64,000 bases of DNA from an uncultured Pelagibacteraceae bacterium (lineage in GTDB: Bacteria; Pseudomonadota; Alphaproteobacteria; Pelagibacterales; Pelagibacteraceae): assembly GCA_902554765.1 (NCBI GenBank), contig CACDPY010000001.1, positions 84,113 to 148,112 on the forward strand. Direction: 5' to 3'. Shown one piece after another: positions 58,561 to 64,000 of the stretch (its first letter is position 1; the number at the start of each line of letters is the position of its first letter). A program made the position numbers and the translations under genes. The notes under the pieces are model-generated. The model did no database searches and was not told the DNA's origin. It was given only the letters and a program-made list of their open reading frames with translations.

Positions 58561-58612
58561 AATAAATGATTTTACCTGGCTTTTCTTTTGCCAAGCGGGT
58601 CATTTATTTTTT
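58561..58612 (+). terminator. Probable intrinsic terminator after hppA
   Basis: AATAAATGA (58561-58569) pairs perfectly with TCATTTATT (58600-58608); the loop holds an inner TGGC/GCCA pairing, and a run of T follows the right arm. It lies just past the hppA stop and overlaps the 3' end of convergent bamE. It is one of the only terminator-like structures I can see in the window. Confidence 0.5.
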
Positions 58613-59036
58613 GTCTTAAAGTGCTTAATACATTAGAAACAAAGCCTTTCTTCTTTTCTAGAACTGTTGTTTCTTTTTCTGAAAATTTTAATTTGTTCAT
58701 TTGATCTTTGTTATAAAAATCCTTTTTGACTAATAAACCTCTATTATCAAACTCAAGAACCAGAGCATTATTGGTTAAAAGTTTTTTTCTTCCTAATGTT
58801 CTTAATTCGCTTACAGTTGTTTTTCTCTCAATATAAATCCAAATATCGTTATCAAAAGTACCAATTGTGGAAGGTGGACCTAATAGAATTTGCGCATCAT
58901 TTTTATTAGTTTCGCTAATTATTAAATTTTTTTGTTTTTTTTCTAAAAAATGAACACCATGATGTTTTACGACTTTGTTGAAAGAACAACTTGCGTTTAA
59001 AAAAATTATAAGGATAATAAATATATTTTTTACCAT
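58572..59036 (-). CDS. bamE: Outer membrane assembly lipoprotein BamE (SmpA/OmlA family)
   Basis: From ATG 59036 it is 154 residues: a hydrophobic signal ending in ASC (KNIFIILIIFLNASCS) as lipobox, then the SmpA/OmlA fold with NKNDAQILLGPPSTIGTFDN and DIWIYIERKTTV. ATG 59042 is an alternative. BamE supports beta-barrel protein insertion. The ATG overlaps the ATG of the oppositely directed neighbour in the bases CATG. Confidence 0.87.
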   Translation of the reverse strand: MVKNIFIILIIFLNASCSFNKVVKHHGVHFLEKKQKNLIISETNKNDAQILLGPPSTIGTFDNDIWIYIERKTTVSELRTLGRKKLLTNNALVLEFDNRGLLVKKDFYNKDQMNKLKFSEKETTVLEKKKGFVSNVLSTLRQKINDPLGKRKAR

Positions 59037-59502
59037 GAACATAGAATACATTAACATTTACAATAATTTTATAAATTTAACTACTAATAAAACACTTTAT
59101 AAAGGTCTTAAAAAACCAGATGTCTTTTCTGATCGATTATTAATTTTTTTAGTGCATTTTGCCTTTTTTTTAAACAATTTTAAATCGAAGGAGAACTCAA
59201 ATATTCTACAAAAAATTTATGATTTTAATTTTAGACAAATGGAACTAAGTATTAGAGAGATCGGATATGGCGATCAATCAATCAATAAGAAAATGAAAGA
59301 CTATATTAATCTTTTTCATTCAATTATTTCTGAAATTCATTTTTGGTCCGATTTAGATGCTAAAGATAAAAAAAAAATTATTTCTAATTTTTTTGAAAAT
59401 TTCGGTGAAATTGATTATTTAGTTGATTATTTTGAGAAATATAGACAAAATTTGTCAAAAAAAACTTTGAATTTGTATTTAAAAAGTGTAAGTAACAAAT
59501 AA
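59035..59502 (+). CDS. Ubiquinol-cytochrome c chaperone-like protein (CBP3 family)
   Basis: The ATG at 59035 ([12 protein letters not shown]) gives 155 residues; the track start at 58975 lies inside bam[19 protein letters not shown] and [19 protein letters not shown]-type ([20 protein letters not shown]) match the ubiquinol-cytochrome c chaperone domain, thought to help cytochrome b or bc1 assembly. The location beside bamE and before plsX is the usual one in alphaproteobacteria. Confidence 0.85.
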   Translation: MNIEYINIYNNFINLTTNKTLYKGLKKPDVFSDRLLIFLVHFAFFLNNFKSKENSNILQKIYDFNFRQMELSIREIGYGDQSINKKMKDYINLFHSIISEIHFWSDLDAKDKKKIISNFFENFGEIDYLVDYFEKYRQNLSKKTLNLYLKSVSNK

Positions 59503-59504
59503 TT

Positions 59505-59687
59505 ATGGCTGTACCAAAACGTAAACAAACACCTTCTAGAACTGGGATGAGAAGATCCAAAAATATGAAATTCTCATCAAAGAATATTATTGAAGATAAA
59601 AAATCAGGTGAATACAGATTATCTCATCATCTGGATTTAAAAACAGGCATGTACAAGGGCCGACAAATTTTAGATCCAAAGGATTAA
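59505..59687 (+). CDS. rpmF: 50S ribosomal protein L32
   Basis: A 60-residue protein beginning [18 protein letters not shown], the L32 signature. It lacks the CxxC zinc ligands (zinc-free form). Located between the chaperone gene and plsX. The DUF177/YceD gene often found here is absent. Confidence 0.95.
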   Translation: MAVPKRKQTPSRTGMRRSKNMKFSSKNIIEDKKSGEYRLSHHLDLKTGMYKGRQILDPKD

Positions 59688-59708
59688 TTTTTTTATATAT
59701 AATTACAA

Positions 59709-60710
59709 ATGTCTGATTTAATTAAAATTGCTATTGATGCAATGGGTGGTGATGACTCTCCTAGAAAAATTATTGATGGTATAATTTTTAATCACAATAA
59801 ATCTAAAGAAAATTTTTTCTTAATTTTTGGAAATGAAAATGAGGTTAATAAATATCTTAAAAACAAAATAGATAAAAAATTTTATAAAATAATACACACT
59901 GATTCTTTTGTTAAAAGCACAGATAGCCCTCTTGAAGGAGCTAAAAGGGGAAAAAATACAAGTATGTGGTTAGCCATTGAAAGTGTAAAAAGAAAAGAGG
60001 CCGATATTGTTATCTCAGCTGGCAACACGGGTGCTTTACTTGTTATTTCTAAATTAAATTTAAAGATGATAGAAAATATTGATAAACCAGCTTTATCTGC
60101 TTTATGGCCTAATAAAAAAGGCATGAGTGTAGTTTTGGATTTAGGCGCAAATATAGAATGTAGTTCTAAAAATTTGGTTGATTTTTCTATTATGGGAGCA
60201 TCACTTTATAAGTCTCTTTACCCAAATGATAAACCTAATGTTGCTCTATTAAATATTGGTTCTGAGGAATTAAAAGGAAATGATATAATTAAAGAAACAT
60301 TCCAATTATTAAATGAAAAAATATCAAACGACTTTAACTTTTCTGGATATATAGAGGGTAATCAATTAATGAATGGTGAGGTTAATGTAATTGTTTCAGA
60401 TGGATTTACTGGTAACGTAGCTCTAAAAACAGCTGAAGGAACAGCAAACTTTATTACAAGTGAATTAAAAAAAGCTTTGACTGGAAATTTAATAGGTAAG
60501 ATTTCATCGTTATTAAATTTTTTTAATTTAAAAAAATTTAAAAAACGTCTTGATCCAAGACTATATAATGGCGCAATATTTATTGGATTAGATTCGCCAG
60601 TTGTCAAAAGTCATGGCGGAACTGATTTTATAGGCTTTGCAAATTCTCTAGATGTTTGTAATAAAATTGTTAAAGGTGATTTAATTAAAAAAATAAAGTA
60701 CAATATTTAA
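59709..60710 (+). CDS. plsX: Phosphate acyltransferase PlsX
   Basis: A 333-residue enzyme. IAIDAMGGDDSPRKI at the start, VISAGNTGALLV and VVLDLGANIEC, then FTGNVALKTAEG are conserved in PlsX. It makes acyl-phosphate from acyl-ACP; PlsY (minus strand, 20736-21314) uses it. It is followed one base later by the IHF gene, without fabH. Confidence 0.96.
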   Translation: MSDLIKIAIDAMGGDDSPRKIIDGIIFNHNKSKENFFLIFGNENEVNKYLKNKIDKKFYKIIHTDSFVKSTDSPLEGAKRGKNTSMWLAIESVKRKEADIVISAGNTGALLVISKLNLKMIENIDKPALSALWPNKKGMSVVLDLGANIECSSKNLVDFSIMGASLYKSLYPNDKPNVALLNIGSEELKGNDIIKETFQLLNEKISNDFNFSGYIEGNQLMNGEVNVIVSDGFTGNVALKTAEGTANFITSELKKALTGNLIGKISSLLNFFNLKKFKKRLDPRLYNGAIFIGLDSPVVKSHGGTDFIGFANSLDVCNKIVKGDLIKKIKYNI

Positions 60711-60711
60711 A

Positions 60712-61011
60712 ATGAGAATCAATTTAACTAAAAAAGATTTAGTTAACATTATTTACATGCAAATTGGTTTCTCGAAACAAATATCAGAAAATTTAATAGA
60801 TGAATTTTTTTCAAGCATAGTATTGAATCTTAAAAATGAAAAAAAATTAAAGATTTCAAAATTTGGAACTTTTTCAATTAGAAATAAAAAGGAAAGAATT
60901 GGAAGAAATCCAAAAACGAAAGAAAAAAAAATTATATCTAAGAGAAATGTTGTGCTTTTTAAACCCTCAAAAGATTTTAAAGAATTTATAAATTTAAAAG
61001 AAAATGAATAA
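60712..61011 (+). CDS. ihfA: Integration host factor alpha / HU-family DNA-binding protein
   Basis: A 99-residue protein of the HU/IHF family: LTKKDLVNIIYMQIGFSKQ, LKISKFGTFSIRNKKERIGRNPKTKE and the C-terminal helix. The IGRNPKTKE arm matches IHF-type DNA bending. IHF alpha is favoured by the conserved position after plsX and before a MerR gene. It overlaps the next gene by eight bases. Confidence 0.88.
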   Translation: MRINLTKKDLVNIIYMQIGFSKQISENLIDEFFSSIVLNLKNEKKLKISKFGTFSIRNKKERIGRNPKTKEKKIISKRNVVLFKPSKDFKEFINLKENE

Positions 61012-61369
61012 AGATAATAACGCTTATAGAACAATTGGGGAAGTTGCTAAAATTTTGGACTTAAAATCTAAAAAAGGCCAATCTTTACCAACACATACTA
61101 TAAGATATTGGGAAAAAGAATTTAAACAAATAAAACCTAAAATATTAAATGGTAAAAGAAGATATTATGATGAAAAAAACATTAATTTGTTAAAAAAAGT
61201 TAAATTTCTATTAAAACAACAAGGTATGACTATAAATGGTGTTAAAAAAATTTTGAATAATGGTGAACCATTAAAACTTGACGAAATTTCAAATCATTCT
61301 ATAAGAACTGATAATTTAAGAAATAAATTAGTCAAAATTTCTAATATTATTAAAAATTTAAAGAAATAA
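61004..61369 (+). CDS. MerR-family transcriptional regulator
   Basis: A 121-residue protein. The winged-helix domain shows YRTIGEVAKILDL, THTIRYWEKEFKQIKP and GKRRYYDEKNINLL. The C-terminal part is short and has no recognisable ligand-binding domain. The MerR gene beside ihfA is conserved in alphaproteobacteria; no target is known to me. Confidence 0.9.
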   Translation: MNKDNNAYRTIGEVAKILDLKSKKGQSLPTHTIRYWEKEFKQIKPKILNGKRRYYDEKNINLLKKVKFLLKQQGMTINGVKKILNNGEPLKLDEISNHSIRTDNLRNKLVKISNIIKNLKK

Positions 61370-61372
61370 TAA

Positions 61373-61564
61373 ATGGCAAAAAAAACACATGTTAAAGTAA
61401 GGCTTGTCCCGGAATCAAAACCAGATAGCTCTTTTTTTTATTACGTAAAAAAACCAGCAGGGGGTGAGAAAGCTAAGATTAAACTTAAGGCAAAAAAATA
61501 TAATCCAGCTACACGCAAACATGAAGTGTTTGTAGAAAAAAAGTTGCCACCACACAGTAAATAG
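61373..61564 (+). CDS. rpmG: 50S ribosomal protein L33
   Basis: A 63-residue protein. KVRLVPESKPDSSFFYYVKKPAGGEKAK and YNPATRKHEVFVEKKLPPHSK match L33 (alphaproteobacterial zinc-free form). It abuts the stop of the convergent chorismate mutase gene. Confidence 0.9.
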   Translation: MAKKTHVKVRLVPESKPDSSFFYYVKKPAGGEKAKIKLKAKKYNPATRKHEVFVEKKLPPHSK

Positions 61565-61855
61565 TTATTTCTTTTTAAAATTTCTTCTTTCAAAATCTAT
61601 ATATGCGTAGATCATATTTTCCCAAATTTTTTGTGTAATCTTTGGATCAATTTTATTTTTAATTGATTTTTTCTTAATATTCTTAAGAATAAATTTTATT
61701 CTTTTTTGATCAACAATCTGACTTTTTTTGTCTTTGAGTGACAAAACTTTTTTTACTAAAGAAGTTCTTTTTTTAATTATTTTGATTAAACTGTTATCAA
61801 GTTTATCTAACTCAGATCTGATCTTATTCAGTTTATTTTTTTTTAATGGCGACAT
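61565..61855 (-). CDS. Chorismate mutase (AroQ type)
   Basis: A 96-residue all-helical protein. KIRSELDKLDNSLIKIIKKRTSLVKKVLSLK has the conserved Arg, Asp and Lys of the AroQ active site, and a Lys/Asn-rich second half includes ENMIYAYIDFER. It makes prephenate for phenylalanine and tyrosine. It is free-standing, not fused to prephenate dehydratase. Its ATG is 43 bases from the divergent ctaA start. Confidence 0.85.
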   Translation of the reverse strand: MSPLKKNKLNKIRSELDKLDNSLIKIIKKRTSLVKKVLSLKDKKSQIVDQKRIKFILKNIKKKSIKNKIDPKITQKIWENMIYAYIDFERRNFKKK

Positions 61856-61898
61856 TTATATATTTGGATTTAGGAAAAATTATTATATTTATTTGTAT

Positions 61899-62915
61899 AT
61901 GTATACAATAAATCAAAAATTAAATAATCAAATATCACTTTGGTTAATTTTGATGTTTTGGATTATATCAATAATGATTATTATTGGTGGTTTAACTAGA
62001 TTAACAGACTCAGGTCTCTCTATCACTAAGTGGCAATTATTTTCAGGTCTTTTACCTCCTATGAATCATGATGATTGGATTTTATATTTTGATCTTTATA
62101 AGAAAATTCCTGAATACAAATTACAAAATTTCAACATGTCTTTACAGGAATTTAAGATAATCTTTTGGTGGGAGTGGGGTCACCGATTTCTAGGAAGATT
62201 AATTGGAATTATGTTTTTAGTTCCTTTGATTTATTTTTCATTTAAAGTAAAATTTAAAAAATTAATAAATTTTTATTTAATTTTTTTTCTTATATGCTTC
62301 CAAGGATTTATAGGTTGGTATATGGTGAGCAGCGGTTTAGTTGACCGTATAGATGTAAGTCATTTTAGACTCTCAGTTCATTTGCTAATAGCCTTTTTAA
62401 TTTTATCATTAATTTTCTGGAATTATCTTACAATAAAAGCAAATAATAATATAACAAATAAGATAAATTCGTTAATTCCATTGATTTTTTTAATTCTTAT
62501 TTTCATTCAAATTATAATTGGAGCATTTGTATCTGGAATGGATGCTGGAAAAATTTATAATTCTTGGCCTTTAATGGGAGCAACATATTTCCCAGATGAC
62601 AACAATCTGATAAACTTATTTAAGTTATCAGTTTTCAGTGATCCATCTTTAGTTCAGTTTATCCATCGTAACTTAGCTTATCTAATTACAATATATTATT
62701 TTTATATGTTGTATAAAGTGTATAAAAATAAAATATACGATCTTTATAAATCAATAAATATTTTAGGTATCTTTATAATAACACAAATTATTTTAGGAAT
62801 TTTAACGATAATTTATGGTGCACAGATTTTTATTGCATCTATGCACCAATTAAGTTCAATTTTTTTAGTAAGTTCTTCTATTTATTTTTTTTTTTTAAAT
62901 ACAAAGACTAACTAA
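61899..62915 (+). CDS. ctaA: Haem A synthase (COX15/CtaA)
   Basis: The ATG at 61899 (MYTINQKLNNQISLW) gives 338 residues; the track start at 61728 lies inside the divergent chorismate mutase gene. About eight spans; GHRFLGRLIGIMFL, DVSHFRLSVHLL, QFIHRNLAYLI and SMHQLSSIFLV hold the four haem-binding His. GGLTRLTDSGLSI is typical. It oxidises haem O to haem A for cytochrome c oxidase. Convergent overlap of eight bases with metY. Confidence 0.93.
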   Translation: MYTINQKLNNQISLWLILMFWIISIMIIIGGLTRLTDSGLSITKWQLFSGLLPPMNHDDWILYFDLYKKIPEYKLQNFNMSLQEFKIIFWWEWGHRFLGRLIGIMFLVPLIYFSFKVKFKKLINFYLIFFLICFQGFIGWYMVSSGLVDRIDVSHFRLSVHLLIAFLILSLIFWNYLTIKANNNITNKINSLIPLIFLILIFIQIIIGAFVSGMDAGKIYNSWPLMGATYFPDDNNLINLFKLSVFSDPSLVQFIHRNLAYLITIYYFYMLYKVYKNKIYDLYKSINILGIFIITQIILGILTIIYGAQIFIASMHQLSSIFLVSSSIYFFFLNTKTN

Positions 62916-64000
62916 CAGCTTTTAAATTGCCTTTAGAAGATTTATTCAACGCTTGATCTAAATCTTCAATTATATCGTCAATATGCTCTAAACCAATGCA
63001 TAATCTTACATAGCTTTGAGTAACTCCTGATGCAGCCAATTCTTTTTCATTTAATTGGCTATGTGTTGTACTAGCAGGATGTATAGCTAAACTTCTAGCA
63101 TCACCAATATTTGCAACATGGTAAAACATTTTTAAAGACTCAATAAATCTTTTACCAGCTTCAATACCTCCTTTTAACTCAATACCAACCATAGGTCCAT
63201 TTCCACCATTTAGATATTTTTTTGCTCTATCAGCAATAAGCTTGTCATGTTCGGTAGAATAGATAACTTTAGTTACTTCTTTGTGCTTTTTCAGAAAATC
63301 AACAACATGTTCCGCATTAGCACAATGCTGTTTCATTCTTAGAGCTACTGTTTCAAGTCCTTGGATAATAGCAAAAGCATTGTCAGGTGAACATGCTGAA
63401 CCTAAGTCTCTTAATAAACAAACTCTAGCCCTGACTGCAAAAGGAACATTTGCTCCAGTAAGTTCAGGCACAACCTTACCCCAAATAGCACCATTATAAC
63501 TAGCATCTGGTTCATTAAACAATGGCTGTCTTTTAGGATCTGCAGTCCAATCAAAATTACCACTATCAACAATACTTCCTGCAATAGCAGTGCCATGGCC
63601 ACCAATATATTTGGTTAAAGAATGAATTACTATAGCGGCACCATGTTCAATTGGTTTACATATAACAGGAGCAGCTGTATTGTCCATTATAAGAGGTATG
63701 TTGTATTTTCGACCAATGTCTGAAACCTCTTTTATTGGAAATACGCGTAAATATGGATTTGGTAAAGTTTCTCCATAAAAAGCTCTAGTATTATCATCAA
63801 TTTTTTTTTCAAAGTTTTTAGGATCTTTTGGGTCAGCATATCTTATTTCAATCCCAAGTTTACTTAAGGTATGAGTGAATAAAGATACAGTTCCCCCATA
63901 GAGATCTGTCGAACTAACAATATTATCACCAGCTTGAGCCACATTTAATACTGAAAATAATGATGCTGTTTGTCCTGATGCTACAGTTAAACAAGCCAAT
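62908..64000 (-). CDS. metY: O-acetylhomoserine sulfhydrylase, C-terminal part (5' end outside window)
   Basis: About 363 residues of a PLP enzyme of the Cys/Met metabolism family are present; the start is beyond base 64000, since the track Met is a TTG codon. SSTDLYGGTVSLF, IMDNTAAPVICKP, VIHSLTKYIGGHG (PLP-binding Lys) and ARSLAIHPASTTHSQL are diagnostic. It makes homocysteine from O-acetylhomoserine and sulfide. Any upstream SAM riboswitch would be outside the window. Confidence 0.93.
   Translation of the reverse strand, partial: LACLTVASGQTASLFSVLNVAQAGDNIVSSTDLYGGTVSLFTHTLSKLGIEIRYADPKDPKNFEKKIDDNTRAFYGETLPNPYLRVFPIKEVSDIGRKYNIPLIMDNTAAPVICKPIEHGAAIVIHSLTKYIGGHGTAIAGSIVDSGNFDWTADPKRQPLFNEPDASYNGAIWGKVVPELTGANVPFAVRARVCLLRDLGSACSPDNAFAIIQGLETVALRMKQHCANAEHVVDFLKKHKEVTKVIYSTEHDKLIADRAKKYLNGGNGPMVGIELKGGIEAGKRFIESLKMFYHVANIGDARSLAIHPASTTHSQLNEKELAASGVTQSYVRLCIGLEHIDDIIEDLDQALNKSSKGNLKAVS

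Noticed and set aside
61728-61898. N-terminal extension of ctaA in the track
   Set aside because: It runs through the divergent chorismate mutase gene; the family-like start MYTINQKL at 61899 is better.
63997-63999. Track start of metY at 63999
   Set aside because: The codon is TTG and the known N-terminal part of the enzyme is missing, so the gene continues outside the window.
1-64000. CRISPR arrays, insertion sequences, prophage or rRNA genes
   Set aside because: I found no regularly spaced repeats, transposase or phage-like ORFs, or rRNA-like segments.

Overview
This 64 kb window is a dense, very AT-rich chromosomal segment. It is best explained as a streamlined alphaproteobacterium of the SAR11/Pelagibacter type. 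The support is very low GC, median spacers of a few bases, many stop-start overlaps, alphaproteobacterial gene order (lepB-rnc-recO, glyA-nrdR-ribD-ribE-ribBA-ribH-nusB-thiL, bamE/ubiquinol-cytochrome c chaperone, gatC-gatA divergent from ruvX-pyrB-pyrC-plsY-topA), a proton-pumping pyrophosphatase, and a heterotetrameric sarcosine oxidase. The assignment to SAR11 is inference from these traits; no marker was compared with a database.

Layout. 1-11724: ribosomal protein superoperon from partial rplD through rplQ, including secY, adk and rpoA. It has no rpmD, rpmJ or rpsD at their usual places, and a likely internal promoter before rpsM. 11742-18117: rluC-type pseudouridine synthase, lipB, mgtE, panC, galU, ugd, RidA-like gene. 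18114-24042 (minus): ruvX-pyrB-pyrC-plsY-topA, with a dihydroorotase homologue that has lost its HxH metal site. 24093-30693 (plus): gatCAB, O-methyltransferase, trhO, MATE exporter, secreted nuclease. 30690-37357 (minus): soxB-soxD-soxA-soxG followed by an amino-acid-type ABC binding protein and a permease that begins with a lipoprotein-like signal; no ATPase is adjacent. 37498-38390: FkbM-type methyltransferase and tRNA-Ser(GCU). 38394-40616 (minus): lytic transglycosylase. 40659-47981 (plus): dapA-smpB-folK-rsh-pyrE-pdxJ-acpS-lepB-rnc-recO, lacking era. 47982-48971 (minus): hemB. 49062-56363 (plus): 2OG-Fe(II) hydroxylase-like gene, rpiB, glyA, nrdR, riboflavin operon, nusB, thiL. 56445-64000: hppA, bamE, ubiquinol-cytochrome c chaperone, rpmF, plsX, ihf, MerR regulator, rpmG, chorismate mutase, ctaA and partial metY.

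How the genes fit together. The window is mostly housekeeping: translation, cofactor synthesis (lipoate, pantothenate, folate, PLP, riboflavin, thiamine, haem), pyrimidine synthesis, lipid synthesis and respiration. The most distinctive metabolic block is soxBDAG plus its transporter genes. It would feed sarcosine-derived one-carbon units and glycine into tetrahydrofolate metabolism, in which glyA (elsewhere in the window) also takes part.

No stretch longer than about 150 bp lacks a gene. I saw no CRISPR array, insertion sequence, prophage, rRNA gene or convincing novel multi-gene system. The points most worth checking are the degenerate PyrC, the lipobox-bearing permease, the degenerate RibA half of RibBA, genes missing from conserved neighbourhoods, the head-to-head overlapping start codons of bamE and its neighbour, and convergent genes with no room for terminators.
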